From Rhodocyclales bacterium GT-UBC (GTDB taxonomy: Bacteria; Pseudomonadota; Gammaproteobacteria; Burkholderiales; Rhodocyclaceae), in contig QXPY01000010.1 of the NCBI GenBank assembly GCA_003583745.1, forward strand, positions 124,001 to 188,000: a DNA stretch of 64,000 nucleotides, given 5' to 3'. Position 1 is the stretch's first letter, and each line of letters opens with the position of its first letter. The position numbers and the translations under genes were made by a program. Under the pieces are notes generated by a model, which saw nothing but the letters and a program-made list of their open reading frames with translations, was not told where the DNA came from and ran no database searches. Shown one piece after another: positions 43,006-53,902 of this stretch.

Positions 43006-45072
43006 ATGAAATTAAGAAAAAAATTTATTTACTCTTATTTGGTGCTTGCCGTCGGTGGTGTCCAGGCCCATGAGTCAGCCGAGTTATCCACGGTCGAGGT
43101 GCGCGCCCAGGCAGAAAATCTCGAAGGCATTGCCGCCGCGGGCAGTGAGGGCATCGTGTCGAGCCAGCGCCTGGCGGCGATTCCGATCCTGCGTCCCGGT
43201 GAAGCGCTGGAGATGGTGCCGGGCTTGATCGTTACCCAGCATGCCGGCGACGGCAAAGCCAACCAGTATTTTCTGCGCGGGTTCAATCTTGATCACGGTA
43301 CCGATTTCGCCACCTATGTCGGGGGCGTGCCGGTCAACATGCCGAGTCACGCGCATGGTCAGGGCTATACCGACCTCAATTTCCTGATCCCAGAGTTGGT
43401 TGAGCGCATCGCCTACCGCAAAGGCCCGTACTACGCCGAAGAGGGGGACTTTGCCTCGGCTGGCGCGGCGCACATCGATTACTTCCGTCAGCTCGATAGC
43501 GGCCTGGCCGAAGCGACGCTCGGCCAGCGCGGCTATGCCCGCAGTCTGCTCGCCGGTTCGCCGGCGTTGGGCGATGGCCATTTGTTGTATGGCCTGGAAC
43601 TGTTTCACAACGACGGACCGTGGCAGGTGCACGAGAACTACCGCAAGCTTAATGGCGTGCTGCGCTACAGCCAGGGAACGCGCTTCGATGGCTGGTCGGT
43701 GACCGGCATGGCTTACCAGGGGAAATGGACTTCAACCGACCAGATCGCCCAGCGCGCCATTGACAGCGGCCTGGTAGACCGTTTCGGCAGTCTCGACCCG
43801 AGTACCGGCGGCAAGACCTTCCGTTACAGTTTGGCCGCCGACTGGGCCCGGCGCGGCGAGAACAGCCAGAGCAAGGCGAATATCTGGGGACTGCGTTCCG
43901 GCCTCGACCTGTGGTCCAACTTCCAGTACTGCCTTAATGATCATGCAGTGACCGGCACTTGCGATACCGGCGACCAGTTCAAGCAGTCCGAGCGGCGCAC
44001 GGCGGGCGGCTTCTCGTTGTCGCACGCCATCGACGGTCGCTGGGGGGCTTTCGAGGTGAGCAACAGCTTCGGCCTGCAGGGCCGGCAAGACCGCCTCAAT
44101 CCGGTTGGGCTGTACGCCAGCAGCCAGCGCGCAATGACCGCTACCGTGCGTGAGGACCGCGTCACCCAGCGCAGTCTTTCGCTATGGGGGCAGAACGAAA
44201 TTCGCTGGACGGACTGGCTGCGCTCGGTCAGCGGTCTGCGTGGAGAACTTTACGACTTCCAGGTCGATTCCAGCCTGTCGGCCAATTCCGGCTCGGCTAG
44301 CGATCAGATGCTAAGCCCCAAGTTCTCGCTGGTCTTCGGGCCGTGGCACAAGAGCGAGCTCTACCTCAATTACGGCCATGGCTTTCATTCCAACGATGCG
44401 CGCGGGACGACCATCACGCTTGATCCGGCTGACCGGTCTTCGCCCGTCAACCGGGTCAAACCGCTGGTCCGTACGCGTGGCTACGAGGTGGGATTGCGTT
44501 CGGAAGTGCTGAGCGGCTGGCAGTCGACGCTGTCCGTCTGGCAGTTGGACGCGGCCTCGGAGCTGCTTTTTGTCGGTGATGCCGGCACCACCGAAGCATC
44601 ACGGCCATCGCGACGCTACGGGGTCGAATGGACCAATTTCTATGCCCCGACCGACTGGCTGGCTTTTGATGCCGACCTGGCCTGGTCGAACGCCCGCTTC
44701 CGCGATACTGCACCGGAAGGGAGCCATATTCCCGGGGCGGTGAGTGCCACGGCCAATTTGGGGATGACCGTCGATCATCTGGGCGCCTGGTTCGGGGCGC
44801 TCCGGCTGCGCTATTTCGGGCCACGGCCGTTGATTGAAGACAATTCTGTGCGTTCGCAAGCTTCGGCGTTGACCAATCTGCGCCTGGGTTACAAGGTCGA
44901 TGCTCGAACCCGTCTGGCACTCGATATCTATAATTTGTTCGATCGCAAGGTGAACGACATTGAATACTGGTACGGTTCACAACTGGCCAATGAGACCTTG
45001 GCGGTGGATGATCGGCATATTCATCCGACCGAGCCGCGAAGCTTGCGGCTGAGTGTGCAATATCGCTTTTGA
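43006..45072 (+). CDS. TonB-dependent outer-membrane receptor, probably for nickel
   Basis: This is a 688-residue protein. A signal peptide (about 1-21, ending VQA) is followed by the TonB box region ELSTVEVRAQ, a plug domain (about 50-160, NQYFLRGFNLDHGTDF), and a barrel that ends LRLSVQYRF with the terminal Phe. His-containing loops occur in and after the plug (NMPSHAHGQGYTDL). Its place beside nikR and hoxN suggests import of a nickel chelate. The substrate is inferred only from context. Confidence 0.85.
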   Translation: MKLRKKFIYSYLVLAVGGVQAHESAELSTVEVRAQAENLEGIAAAGSEGIVSSQRLAAIPILRPGEALEMVPGLIVTQHAGDGKANQYFLRGFNLDHGTDFATYVGGVPVNMPSHAHGQGYTDLNFLIPELVERIAYRKGPYYAEEGDFASAGAAHIDYFRQLDSGLAEATLGQRGYARSLLAGSPALGDGHLLYGLELFHNDGPWQVHENYRKLNGVLRYSQGTRFDGWSVTGMAYQGKWTSTDQIAQRAIDSGLVDRFGSLDPSTGGKTFRYSLAADWARRGENSQSKANIWGLRSGLDLWSNFQYCLNDHAVTGTCDTGDQFKQSERRTAGGFSLSHAIDGRWGAFEVSNSFGLQGRQDRLNPVGLYASSQRAMTATVREDRVTQRSLSLWGQNEIRWTDWLRSVSGLRGELYDFQVDSSLSANSGSASDQMLSPKFSLVFGPWHKSELYLNYGHGFHSNDARGTTITLDPADRSSPVNRVKPLVRTRGYEVGLRSEVLSGWQSTLSVWQLDAASELLFVGDAGTTEASRPSRRYGVEWTNFYAPTDWLAFDADLAWSNARFRDTAPEGSHIPGAVSATANLGMTVDHLGAWFGALRLRYFGPRPLIEDNSVRSQASALTNLRLGYKVDARTRLALDIYNLFDRKVNDIEYWYGSQLANETLAVDDRHIHPTEPRSLRLSVQYRF

Positions 45073-45176
45073 GCGTGCCGGGTAGCCTGCCTAGGTAGTA
45101 TCCACGTGGCACCGGCAGGCGCTTTGGAGTAATCTTCAGGGTTTTCCCCTATAGAAAAACACCCCAAGGAGATTCC

Positions 45177-47453
45177 GTGGAAAAGGATTTGCGCGAAGCC
45201 GCTCTCGAATATCACCGTTGGCCGACGCCCGGTAAAATTTCCGTCCGCCCGACCAAGGGGCTGACCAACCAGCGTGACCTGGCCCTGGCTTATTCGCCGG
45301 GCGTAGCCGCCGCCTGCGATGCGATTGTCGAAGATCCGGCTACCGCCGCCGAGTACACCTCGCGCGCCAATCTGGTCGGTGTGGTGACCAACGGTACTGC
45401 CGTGCTCGGTCTGGGCAACATCGGCCCGCTGGCCTCGAAGCCGGTGATGGAAGGCAAGGGTTGTCTGTTCAAGAAATTTGCCGGAATCGATGTTTTCGAC
45501 ATTGAACTGGCCGAGAACGATCCGGACAAGCTGATCGACATGATTGCGGCGCTCGAGCCGACCCTCGGCGGGATCAATCTCGAAGACATCAAGGCGCCGG
45601 AATGCTTCTACATCGAGCAGAAGCTGAAGGAACGGATGAATATTCCGGTCTTCCACGACGACCAGCACGGTACTGCCATCATTTCCGGCGCCGCCATGCT
45701 CAATGGTCTGAAGGTCGTCGGCAAGAAGATTGATGAAATCAAGGTCGTGGTTTCCGGCGCCGGTGCCGCCGCCATTTCCTGTCTGAACCTGTGGTGCGAT
45801 CTCGGCGTCAAGCGCGAGAACATCACTGTCTGCGACTCCAAGGGCGTGATCTACGTCGGTCGCCCGGGGGGAATGGACGAGACCAAGGCGCGTTACGCCC
45901 AGAATACCGAAAAGCGGACCCTGGCCGATGCCATGGTCGGCGTCGATGTCTTCCTCGGCCTGTCGACAGCCGGTGTCGTGTCGCAGGACATGGTCAAGAG
46001 CATGGCCGACAAGCCGATGGTTTTCGCGCTGGCCAACCCGACTCCGGAAATCATGCCGGAACTGGTCAAGGAAGTTCGTCCGGACGCGATCATCGCCACC
46101 GGTCGTTCCGATTACGTCAATCAGGTTAACAACGTTCTCTGCTTCCCCTTCATCTTCCGCGGTGCGCTCGATGTCGGCGCGACCCGCATCACCGAAGAAA
46201 TGAAGCTGGCCAGCGTGCGGGCGATTGCTGAGCTGGCCGAAGCCGAAGTCACGGATGAAGTGGCGATGGCTTATCCTGGTCGCGATCTGAGTTTCGGTCC
46301 GGAATACCTGATCCCGACGCCGTTCGATCCGCGCCTGATCGTCAAGATCGCGCCGGCCGTCGCCCAGGCCGCCATCGATTCGGGCGTTGCCACCCGGCCG
46401 ATTACCGATTGGGCGGCTTATCGCGCCAAGTTGTCGGAATTCGTCTATCACACCGGCGTCGGCATGCGCGCCATCTTCCAGGCTGCCCGTCAGGTTCAGG
46501 GCAAGCGCATCATTTACGCCGAAGGCGAAGATGAGCGCGTCTTGCGTGCCGTTCAGGTCGTGATCGAAGAGAAATTTGCTCGCCCGATCCTGATCGGCCG
46601 TCCGGAAGTGATTGAGCATCGCTTGGCCAAGGCCAGTCTGCGCATCAAGCCGGGTATCGATTTCGATATCGTCAATCCGGAGTCCGACGAGCGTTATCGC
46701 GAATGCTGGACGACCTACCACAAGCTGATGGCGCGCCGTGGCGTGACGCCGGAAATCGCCAAGGAAGCGCTGCGTCGCAAGCCCACCCTGATCGGCGCCA
46801 TGCTCCTCAAGCTCGGTTACGCCGATGGTTTGATTTGCGGTATCACCGGTCAGTACAGCCATCATCTCGGCGTGGTCAAGGAAATCATCGGCAAGCGCCA
46901 GGGCGTCAATACGCTGGCTGCGATGAACTACCTGATGTTGCCGGGACGTTCGCTGTTCATCTGCGATACCCACATCAACGAAACGCCAAGTGCCGAAGAA
47001 ATTGCCGAAATGGCGATGACCGCTGCCGAGCAGGTCAAGCGCTTCGGGATCAGTCCGAAGGTGGCCTTGCTCTCGCATTCCAATTTCGGATCCTCGACGT
47101 CGGAGTCGGCGCGCAAGATGAGTCGTGCTTCCGCACTGCTTTCTGCCATGAGCAATGGCGAATTCGAGGTTGATGGCGAAATGCATGGCGATTCGGCGCT
47201 TTCCGAGAAGGTTCGCCTGGGGGCCAACCCGGATTCCTCGCTCAAGGGCGAAGCCAATCTGCTGATCATGCCGAACATCGATGCGGCCAATATCGCCTAC
47301 AACCTGCTGAAGATGACGGCCGGTGAAGGCGTGACCATTGGTCCCATCCTGCTCGGTGCAGCCCGCCCGGTGCATGTGCTGACCTCGACCGCGACCGTAC
47401 GTCGCGTCGTCAATATGTCGGCGCTGGCCGTGGTTGAAGCGACGGAGCGCTAA
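45177..47453 (+). CDS. maeB: NADP-dependent malic enzyme with phosphotransacetylase-like domain
   Basis: This is a 758-residue protein. Residues 1-420 are malic enzyme: malate-binding region ([12 protein letters not shown]), Lys/Asp near [17 protein letters not shown], and [17 protein letters not shown] as the NADP fold. Residues 430-758 resemble phosphate acetyltransferase, as in MaeB, where this part is regulatory. It converts malate to pyruvate with NADPH. The GTG start follows AAGGAG. A strong terminator at 47483 is shared with mpl. Confidence 0.93.
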   Translation: MEKDLREAALEYHRWPTPGKISVRPTKGLTNQRDLALAYSPGVAAACDAIVEDPATAAEYTSRANLVGVVTNGTAVLGLGNIGPLASKPVMEGKGCLFKKFAGIDVFDIELAENDPDKLIDMIAALEPTLGGINLEDIKAPECFYIEQKLKERMNIPVFHDDQHGTAIISGAAMLNGLKVVGKKIDEIKVVVSGAGAAAISCLNLWCDLGVKRENITVCDSKGVIYVGRPGGMDETKARYAQNTEKRTLADAMVGVDVFLGLSTAGVVSQDMVKSMADKPMVFALANPTPEIMPELVKEVRPDAIIATGRSDYVNQVNNVLCFPFIFRGALDVGATRITEEMKLASVRAIAELAEAEVTDEVAMAYPGRDLSFGPEYLIPTPFDPRLIVKIAPAVAQAAIDSGVATRPITDWAAYRAKLSEFVYHTGVGMRAIFQAARQVQGKRIIYAEGEDERVLRAVQVVIEEKFARPILIGRPEVIEHRLAKASLRIKPGIDFDIVNPESDERYRECWTTYHKLMARRGVTPEIAKEALRRKPTLIGAMLLKLGYADGLICGITGQYSHHLGVVKEIIGKRQGVNTLAAMNYLMLPGRSLFICDTHINETPSAEEIAEMAMTAAEQVKRFGISPKVALLSHSNFGSSTSESARKMSRASALLSAMSNGEFEVDGEMHGDSALSEKVRLGANPDSSLKGEANLLIMPNIDAANIAYNLLKMTAGEGVTIGPILLGAARPVHVLTSTATVRRVVNMSALAVVEATER

Positions 47454-47482
47454 TTAAGCCAGGCGTGCTGTTTTCAGCATGA

Positions 47483-47518
47483 AAAAGGGGCCGACGGTGC
47501 AAGCCGTCTGCCCCTTTT
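47483..47518. terminator. Bidirectional terminator between maeB and mpl
   Basis: AAAAGGGGC and GCCCCTTTT enclose an inner GACGG/CCGTC stem. The A/T ends on both sides make it usable for both convergent genes. Confidence 0.85.
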
Positions 47519-47535
47519 GTTTGTCCGCTCGACGA

Positions 47536-48882
47536 TCAGCCGGCGAGCGCGTCGAGCAACTTGCCGTGGATGCCCCCGAAGCCACCATTGCTCATGACCA
47601 GGATATGGTCGCCGGGGCGGGCGGCGGCGGTGATTTTGGCAACAAGTTCGTCGAGTTTGTCTTCAACGATGGCTCGATCTCCCATCGGGGCCAGCGCGGC
47701 CTGCGCATCCCAGCCGAGATTGGCGGCATAGCAGAATGCGGCGTCGACTTCGGAGAGGCTGTCCGGCAACTGGCTTTTCATCGTGCCCAACTTCATGGTG
47801 TTGGAGCGCGGTTCGAGCACCGCCAGGATGCGCGCCGCCCCAACCTTGCGGCGCAGGCCGGCAATCGTCGTGGCAATCGCCGTCGGGTGGTGGGCGAAGT
47901 CATCGTAAACCGTGATGCCACGGACTTCTCCCCGGACTTCCATGCGGCGTTTGACATTAACGAAGCGCGACAGCGCTTCCAGTCCCTTGTCGAGCGGTAC
48001 GCCGACGTGACGCGCGGCAAGCAGGGCGGCACAGGCATTGGCCCGGTTGTGCTCGCCGGACAAGGCCCAGACAGTACGACCGATTTCACCTTGCGGGCCA
48101 TGCAGGACCAACTCTCCGCTGGCGTCGTCGCCACTGACGCGGTAGCCGGTTGGGGCGTTGAAGCGTTCGATTGGGGTCCAGCAGCCGCGCTGCAGTACCC
48201 GCTCCAGACTGGCTTCGCCGGCATTGGAAACGATCAGGCCAGAAGCCGGTAGGGTACGGACAAGGTGATGAAATTGCGTTTCGATCGCTGCCAGATCGCT
48301 GAAAATGTCGGCGTGATCGAATTCCAGATTGTTCAGAACAACGGTGCGCGGCTTGTAATGGACGAATTTGGATCGCTTGTCACAGAACGCGGTGTCGTAC
48401 TCGTCGGCTTCGATGACGAAGAAGGGCGTGTCGCCAAGGCGGGCAGAAACGCCAAAATTGAGTGGAACGCCACCGATCAGGAAGCCCGGTGCCATGTTGG
48501 CGTCTTCCAGTATCCAGGCCAGCATGGAACTCGTGGTCGTCTTGCCGTGCGTGCCGGCAACGCCGAGCACCCAGCGCCCCTGCAGCACGTTCTCGGCCAG
48601 CCATTGCGGGCCGGAAACGTAAGGCAGACCTTTATCGAGTACAGCCTCAAGCATGGGGTTGCCACGCGAAATGGCGTTGCCGATCACGAAAACATCAGGG
48701 TTCAGGGTCAGTTGATCGACATCGAAGCCTTCGATCAGCTCGACGCCTGCGGCCCGCAACTGATCGCTCATTGGCGGATAGACGTTGGCGTCGCAACCGG
48801 TCACCTTGTGGCCGGCGGCGACGGCGAGTTGGGCGACGCCGCCCATGAAGGTGCCGCAGATACCCAGAATATGAATGTGCAT
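47536..48882 (-). CDS. mpl: UDP-MurNAc : L-Ala-gamma-D-Glu-meso-DAP ligase
   Basis: This is a 448-residue protein. MHIHILGICGTFMGGVAQLA begins the Mur-ligase nucleotide fold and VAGTHGKTTTSSMLAWIL is the ATP-binding loop (about 107-124). EADEYDTAFCDKRSKF, YDDFAHHPTAI and SNGGFGGIHGKLL are Mpl-like motifs. The enzyme recycles murein tripeptide onto UDP-MurNAc. Its length matches the family. It is divergent from the nucleotidyltransferase-like gene at 48933. Confidence 0.93.
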   Translation of the reverse strand: MHIHILGICGTFMGGVAQLAVAAGHKVTGCDANVYPPMSDQLRAAGVELIEGFDVDQLTLNPDVFVIGNAISRGNPMLEAVLDKGLPYVSGPQWLAENVLQGRWVLGVAGTHGKTTTSSMLAWILEDANMAPGFLIGGVPLNFGVSARLGDTPFFVIEADEYDTAFCDKRSKFVHYKPRTVVLNNLEFDHADIFSDLAAIETQFHHLVRTLPASGLIVSNAGEASLERVLQRGCWTPIERFNAPTGYRVSGDDASGELVLHGPQGEIGRTVWALSGEHNRANACAALLAARHVGVPLDKGLEALSRFVNVKRRMEVRGEVRGITVYDDFAHHPTAIATTIAGLRRKVGAARILAVLEPRSNTMKLGTMKSQLPDSLSEVDAAFCYAANLGWDAQAALAPMGDRAIVEDKLDELVAKITAAARPGDHILVMSNGGFGGIHGKLLDALAG

Positions 48883-48932
48883 GTCACAGAAGCCCGTTAG
48901 AATGGGGGCGATTTTACCTTGATCGAGCTCAC

Positions 48933-49523
48933 ATGCCCCGTCATGAACGGTCTCGCCAGCTTACCGGCACGCGAGCCAGCATTGCCAGCGCCGCCGCCCG
49001 CCTGATGGTCGAGGACGGCATTACCGACTATCACCTCGCCAAGCGCAAGGCGGCACGACAACTCGGACTGACCGAGCACGTCGCCTTCCCGGATAACGCG
49101 GAGGTTGAAGCCGAGTTGCGGGCATACCGCGCTCTATATCAAGGGGAAGAGCATGAGGAAATGCTCGCCGCGATGCGCCAGAGTGCCCTTGATCTGCTCG
49201 AGTTGCTGGCCGATTTTCATCCTTACCTGACGGGATCGGTGCTTGATGGCACGGCGGGAGAGCATTCGAATATCGATATCCTGCTGTTCGCCGACAGCGC
49301 GAAAGAGGTCGAGATATTCCTGCTCAATCGTGGTATCGACGTCGAACATGCCGATCCGCGCAACGAACGCGTCGAAGCGGTTCTGGTGATGGAAACGGAT
49401 ACGGTCGACGCCAATCTTGTCATCATGTCGCCGCAACTTGAAAGGGTCAGTTTGAAGCATCGTGACGGCAGGGCACGCGAACGTGTTCGCAGCGATGCGC
49501 TACGGGCGTTACTTTCGGAATAG
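48933..49523 (+). CDS. Nucleotidyltransferase-like protein
   Basis: This is a 196-residue protein. TGSVLDGTAGEHSNIDILLF at about residues 98-117 resembles the GS-x(n)-SDIDL motif of polymerase-beta-type nucleotidyltransferases, with Asp retained. The N-terminal half is helical. Substrate unknown. It sits just upstream of aroQ in the same direction, as seen in other betaproteobacteria-like layouts, though this gene is not part of shikimate chemistry. Confidence 0.65.
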   Translation: MPRHERSRQLTGTRASIASAAARLMVEDGITDYHLAKRKAARQLGLTEHVAFPDNAEVEAELRAYRALYQGEEHEEMLAAMRQSALDLLELLADFHPYLTGSVLDGTAGEHSNIDILLFADSAKEVEIFLLNRGIDVEHADPRNERVEAVLVMETDTVDANLVIMSPQLERVSLKHRDGRARERVRSDALRALLSE

Positions 49524-49562
49524 GCTGGACAAATTGCTGCGAATTACGGCAAACTTGCAGCT

Positions 49563-50042
49563 ATGAAGAAGCAAAAAACCGCTTCCAAGCCGGAAGATCG
49601 ACCGCGCATCCTGGTGGTGCATGGGCCGAATCTCAACCTGCTTGGGACTCGCGAACCCGAACACTACGGCCGGGTAACCCTGTCGGATATCAACCTGACG
49701 CTGGCTCGCATGGCCGAGAACGTCGGGGTCGATCTCGAAGCCTTTCAGAGCAATCATGAGGGGGCTCTGATTGAGCGTATCCACGCGGCTCGTGAACAAG
49801 GGGTTCGCGCCATCATCATCAATCCGGCAGCCTACACGCACACTAGCGTGGCCTTGCGCGATGCGATTTCGGCAGTGGCGATTCCATTCGTCGAGGTGCA
49901 TCTTTCCAATGTGCACGCCCGGGAGCCTTTTCGGCATCATTCGTACTTTTCCGACCTGGCTATCGGTGTCATCTGCGGCTTGGGTCATGATGGCTATCGC
50001 CTGGCCCTCGAGTACCTGCTTAACAAACTCAATATTGAATAG
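49563..50042 (+). CDS. aroQ: Type II 3-dehydroquinate dehydratase
   Basis: This is a 159-residue protein. [20 protein letters not shown] holds the catalytic Arg/Tyr region. [30 protein letters not shown] and [20 protein letters not shown] complete the active site. It makes 3-dehydroshikimate in aromatic amino-acid synthesis. It precedes accB by 56 bases; this aroQ-accB-accC order is common in proteobacteria. Confidence 0.95.
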   Translation: MKKQKTASKPEDRPRILVVHGPNLNLLGTREPEHYGRVTLSDINLTLARMAENVGVDLEAFQSNHEGALIERIHAAREQGVRAIIINPAAYTHTSVALRDAISAVAIPFVEVHLSNVHAREPFRHHSYFSDLAIGVICGLGHDGYRLALEYLLNKLNIE

Positions 50043-50098
50043 TCCGGCTTTTGCCGGCTTCTTGCGTCTAACCGGCGCAATACAGAAGGGAGTCATCC

Positions 50099-50551
50099 AT
50101 GGATCTGCGTAAACTCAAGAAACTGATCGATCTCGTACAAGAGTCCGGTATTTCCGAGCTGGAAGTCACCGAGGGCGAGGAAAAAGTGCGTATTGCCAAG
50201 CATTACGGTGCCGTCGCGGCGCCCCAGCAATACTATGCCGCACCGGTGGCTGCGCCGGTGCCGGGCGCGCCGGTTGTTTCGTCGGTCAACCTGGATGATG
50301 AAGACGAGTTGCCGGAAGGTCATGTCGTCAAGTCGCCGATGGTCGGGACCTTCTACCGTTCGCCGTCGCCGGGTGCCGATGCTTTCGTGCAAGTAGGCCA
50401 GACCGTCAAGCAGGGCGATACCCTTTGCATCATCGAAGCGATGAAGTTGCTGAACGAAATCGAGGCGGATGCCTCTGGCGTGATCAAGGCCATCCTTCTG
50501 GAAAATGGCGAACCGGTCGAATTTGGTGAACCCCTGTTCGTGATTGGCTGA
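50099..50551 (+). CDS. accB: Biotin carboxyl carrier protein of acetyl-CoA carboxylase
   Basis: This is a 150-residue protein. A Pro/Ala-rich linker (about 45-65) is followed by the biotinyl domain, with [12 protein letters not shown] placing the biotin-accepting Lys near residue 116. It carries CO2 between AccC and the transferase in fatty-acid synthesis. AGGGAG precedes the ATG. It is followed by accC at seven bases. Confidence 0.96.
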   Translation: MDLRKLKKLIDLVQESGISELEVTEGEEKVRIAKHYGAVAAPQQYYAAPVAAPVPGAPVVSSVNLDDEDELPEGHVVKSPMVGTFYRSPSPGADAFVQVGQTVKQGDTLCIIEAMKLLNEIEADASGVIKAILLENGEPVEFGEPLFVIG

Positions 50552-50558
50552 TATGGCC

Positions 50559-51917
50559 ATGTTTGAAAAAATTCTGATCGCCAACCGTGGCGAAATCGCC
50601 CTGCGGATTCAGCGCGCTTGTCGCGAACTTGGCATCAAGACCGTGGTGGTCTATTCCGAGGCTGACCGCGAGGCCAAGTATGTCAAACTGGCTGACGAAT
50701 CGGTATGTATCGGCCCGGCTTCTTCCGCGCTGAGCTATCTGAACGTGCCGGCCATCATTTCCGCCGCCGAAGTGACCGATGCCCAGGCTATCCACCCCGG
50801 TTACGGTTTCCTCTCCGAAAATGCCGACTTTGCCGAGCGAGTCGAAACCTCGGGTTTCGTCTTCATCGGTCCGCGAGCCGAAACGATTCGTCTGATGGGG
50901 GACAAGGTTTCCGCCAAGGATGCGATGAAGGCTGCGGGTGTTCCTTGCGTGCCTGGTTCGGATGGTGCCTTGCCGGAAGACCCGAAGGAAATTACCAAGA
51001 TTGCCCGGGCTGTCGGCTATCCGGTCATCATCAAGGCAGCAGGTGGTGGTGGCGGTCGCGGCATGCGCGTCGTACATACCGAAGCAGCGCTGATCAACGC
51101 GGTGCAGATGACCCGTCAGGAAGCCGGGCAGTTCTTCGGCAACCCGGCGGTGTACATGGAGAAATATCTGGAGAATCCGCGTCACGTGGAAATCCAGGTA
51201 CTGGCCGACGAACACAAAAATGCTATCTACCTTGGCGAACGCGACTGCTCCATGCAGCGTCGCCATCAGAAGGTGATCGAAGAAGCGCCGGCTCCGCATA
51301 TTCCAGCTCGCCTGATCACCCGTATCGGCGAGCGTTGCGCCGAAGCTTGTCGCAAGATCGGCTATCGTGGTGCGGGTACCTTCGAGTTTCTTTACGAGAA
51401 TGGCGAGTTTTATTTCATCGAGATGAATACCCGCGTTCAGGTCGAGCATCCGGTGACCGAAATGATTACCGGTGTCGATATCGTTCAGGAGCAGATTCGC
51501 GTCGCTACTGGCGAGAAGTTGCGCTACAGGCAGAAGGATGTTGCCTTCCGCGGGCATGCCATCGAATGTCGTATCAACGCCGAAGATCCCTTCACGTTCG
51601 TGCCTTCTCCCGGCAAGATCGCCTTTTATCATCCGCCCGGCGGCCCGGGGATTCGTGTCGATTCGCACATCTACCAAGGCTATACGGTGCCCTCGCATTA
51701 CGACTCGATGGTGGCCAAGGTCATCGCCTACGGCGATACCCGCGAGCAGGCCATCCGCCGCATGCGTATCGCGCTCTCTGAAATGAGCATCCAGGGTATC
51801 AAGACCAATGTGCCCTTGCATCAGGAACTGATGCTTGATGCCCGCTTCATCGAAGGCGGCACCAGCATCCATTACCTTGAACAGAGACTCGCCGACAAGG
51901 GCGAGGTCAAGAAGTAA
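50559..51917 (+). CDS. accC: Biotin carboxylase of acetyl-CoA carboxylase
   Basis: This is a 452-residue protein. [20 protein letters not shown] is the classic start. [11 protein letters not shown] (ATP grasp, about 160) and [14 protein letters not shown] (about 290) are the ATP and carbonate binding blocks. It carboxylates the biotin of AccB. An ATG two codons earlier at 50553 is also possible. Full family length. Confidence 0.96.
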   Translation: MFEKILIANRGEIALRIQRACRELGIKTVVVYSEADREAKYVKLADESVCIGPASSALSYLNVPAIISAAEVTDAQAIHPGYGFLSENADFAERVETSGFVFIGPRAETIRLMGDKVSAKDAMKAAGVPCVPGSDGALPEDPKEITKIARAVGYPVIIKAAGGGGGRGMRVVHTEAALINAVQMTRQEAGQFFGNPAVYMEKYLENPRHVEIQVLADEHKNAIYLGERDCSMQRRHQKVIEEAPAPHIPARLITRIGERCAEACRKIGYRGAGTFEFLYENGEFYFIEMNTRVQVEHPVTEMITGVDIVQEQIRVATGEKLRYRQKDVAFRGHAIECRINAEDPFTFVPSPGKIAFYHPPGGPGIRVDSHIYQGYTVPSHYDSMVAKVIAYGDTREQAIRRMRIALSEMSIQGIKTNVPLHQELMLDARFIEGGTSIHYLEQRLADKGEVKK

Positions 51918-51920
51918 GCG

Positions 51921-52811
51921 ATGGCCTGGCAAAGTGTCAGTTTCCTGACCGACGCGTCGCACGCCGAACCGCTGTGCGACGCGCTGCTCGATGCCGGTGC
52001 GCTATCTGCCTCTTTGGAGGATGCCGATGCCGGTACGCCGGACGAGCAGCCGCAGTTTGGCGAGCCCGGTTCGGTCTACTCTCCCGGCTGGGCGCACTCG
52101 CGGGTTGTCGCGTTGCTCGAGCCGGATGCCGATGTCGCGGCGTTGCTCGGTGTCGCCTGTGCTGCTGTCGGATTGGATGAAATACCCGAGTGGGTGATTG
52201 ATCCGGTCGAAGAGCAAAACTGGGTGCAATTGACCCAGTCTCAATTCGACCCGATTAGAATTTCGGATCGATTGTGGATCGTGCCTTCCTGGCATGAGTC
52301 ACCTGACCCGGCCGCAGTCAATCTGGTCCTCGACCCCGGCATGGCATTTGGTACGGGTTCCCATCCCACCACCAGGCTCTGCCTGGAGTGGCTTGAGCGG
52401 AATGTCCAGGGTGCTTGCAGCGTACTCGATTACGGTTGCGGCTCCGGTATCCTGGCGATTGCGGCAGCGCGCCTGGGGGCAGGACGGGTGGCTGGGGTCG
52501 ATATTGATCCGCAAGCCGTCGATGCGGCGCGGGCCAATGCCGAGCGTAATGGTGTCGAGGCATTGTTTGCCGATTCGGCTGACCCGGTAGCCGGCCAGTA
52601 CGATTTAGTCGTTGCCAACATTCTTTCTAACCCGTTGCGCGTACTGGCCCCGGCCATTTGCGCTCACGTTCGCCCCGGCGGGCGCCTGGCGTTGTCGGGG
52701 ATTTTGCGTGAACAAGCCGAGGAGATCATCGGTATCTATGCGCAATGGTTGCCTTTGGTGGTCGCCGATACCTGTGAGGATTGGGTGTGCTTGAGCGGGG
52801 AAAAACCCTGA
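51921..52811 (+). CDS. prmA: Ribosomal protein L11 methyltransferase
   Basis: This is a 296-residue protein. The N-terminal substrate-binding half is followed by LDPGMAFGTGSHPTTRLCLE, VLDYGCGSGILAIAAARLGA as the SAM motif, and VVANILSNPL as the catalytic-type loop. It trimethylates ribosomal protein L11. It starts 3 bases after accC and shares one base with the next gene. Confidence 0.95.
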   Translation: MAWQSVSFLTDASHAEPLCDALLDAGALSASLEDADAGTPDEQPQFGEPGSVYSPGWAHSRVVALLEPDADVAALLGVACAAVGLDEIPEWVIDPVEEQNWVQLTQSQFDPIRISDRLWIVPSWHESPDPAAVNLVLDPGMAFGTGSHPTTRLCLEWLERNVQGACSVLDYGCGSGILAIAAARLGAGRVAGVDIDPQAVDAARANAERNGVEALFADSADPVAGQYDLVVANILSNPLRVLAPAICAHVRPGGRLALSGILREQAEEIIGIYAQWLPLVVADTCEDWVCLSGEKP

Positions 52812-53890
52812 TGCGGACACGCTGCCCGGTTTGTGGCACGGTTTTCCGTGTCACGACCGAGCAGTTGCGCCTCAAGGCTGGCAAGGTGCGTTGTGGGCAC
52901 TGTCAGGCCTTGTTCAATGCGTTCGACCAGTTGGTGCCGGATACCGTGGCCGAGTTGCCATCGGTCAGGTCTACCGTTGTTTCCCCTTCTGTCGTCGAAG
53001 TGCGGCAGTCTGCGTCGGCGCAGGGATTTGCGCCGTCACCGCTGCCGCAGGATATGGCAGCGCCGCCGGACGGCGACAATGAGAGCATTGAGCCGGTTCG
53101 TGGGCTACGAACCGCTGCCGCGGACTTGGACTCCGAAGTCGTCGAGGAGGCAACCGGCTTTACGGAGGATGAGCCGGTAGTCGAATCCTTGCCCGAACCC
53201 GAACCCGAACCCGAACCCCCTGCCGGTGTGGTAGATGAGCGCCTGCCTGCTGTCGAACGTCTGACCGAGCCGTTGACTGTCGAAACGCCCGAAGAGTCGA
53301 CACTGGCCGCCCGGGAGGCCGGTTTGGTGGCTGCCCGGGAACTGATCGATTCTGCCGGGTACAACCGTTGGGCGGCGGGGACCCTGGCTGGTAGCGGATT
53401 GGGTGAGTTCGATAGCGAGCCGGCGCGGCATCCAGTCTGGCCGTTCCTGGTCTTTTCCCTGTTGCTGGCCATTGCCTTGGCAGCGCAACTGCTGATTCAT
53501 TTTCGTGTTGCCGTCGTGCAGCGATATCCTGATGCGGCAGCCATGTATGCGCTGGCCGATGTGGACGTCCCGTTGCCGCGTAATATCGAGCAAGTTGTCA
53601 TCGATGCGTCCGACCTCCAGTCGGATAATCAGCGCGGCCTGTTCGTGTTGCAGGCGACCCTGCGCAATCGGGCCGCTTTCCCGCAGGCCTGGCCGTCTCT
53701 CGAGCTGACGCTGACCGATACCAGTGATGCTGTTGTCTCCCGACGCGTGCTGGCACCGGCTGACTATCTGCCGCCGGCCGTTGCGCAGCAGAAATCATTC
53801 GCCGCCAACGGCGAACTGGCAGTTCGTCTGTGGATCGAGGCCAAAGGTATCGGCGCCGCCGGCTATCGTCTTTACGTCTTTTACCCCTGA
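52811..53890 (+). CDS. Zinc-ribbon / DUF3426 membrane protein
   Basis: This is a 359-residue protein. RCPVCGTVFRVTTEQLRLKA and VRCGHCQALFNAF form an N-terminal zinc ribbon. A Pro/Glu-rich linker contains PEPEPEPEPP, coded by four CCCGAA-type repeats near 53195. One membrane helix lies at about 213-233 and the C-terminal DUF3426 domain is probably periplasmic. The family is common downstream of prmA in betaproteobacteria. Function not established. Confidence 0.88.
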   Translation: MRTRCPVCGTVFRVTTEQLRLKAGKVRCGHCQALFNAFDQLVPDTVAELPSVRSTVVSPSVVEVRQSASAQGFAPSPLPQDMAAPPDGDNESIEPVRGLRTAAADLDSEVVEEATGFTEDEPVVESLPEPEPEPEPPAGVVDERLPAVERLTEPLTVETPEESTLAAREAGLVAARELIDSAGYNRWAAGTLAGSGLGEFDSEPARHPVWPFLVFSLLLAIALAAQLLIHFRVAVVQRYPDAAAMYALADVDVPLPRNIEQVVIDASDLQSDNQRGLFVLQATLRNRAAFPQAWPSLELTLTDTSDAVVSRRVLAPADYLPPAVAQQKSFAANGELAVRLWIEAKGIGAAGYRLYVFYP

Positions 53891-53902
53891 GATTATTTCC
53901 CG

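Noticed and set aside
45021-47375. 784-codon frame opposite maeB
   Set aside because: It mirrors the codon pattern of maeB; no domain or ribosome site supports it.
53193-53219. CCCGAA-type hexanucleotide repeat as a phase-variation tract
   Set aside because: Four in-frame copies encode a Pro/Glu linker; length changes would not shift the frame.
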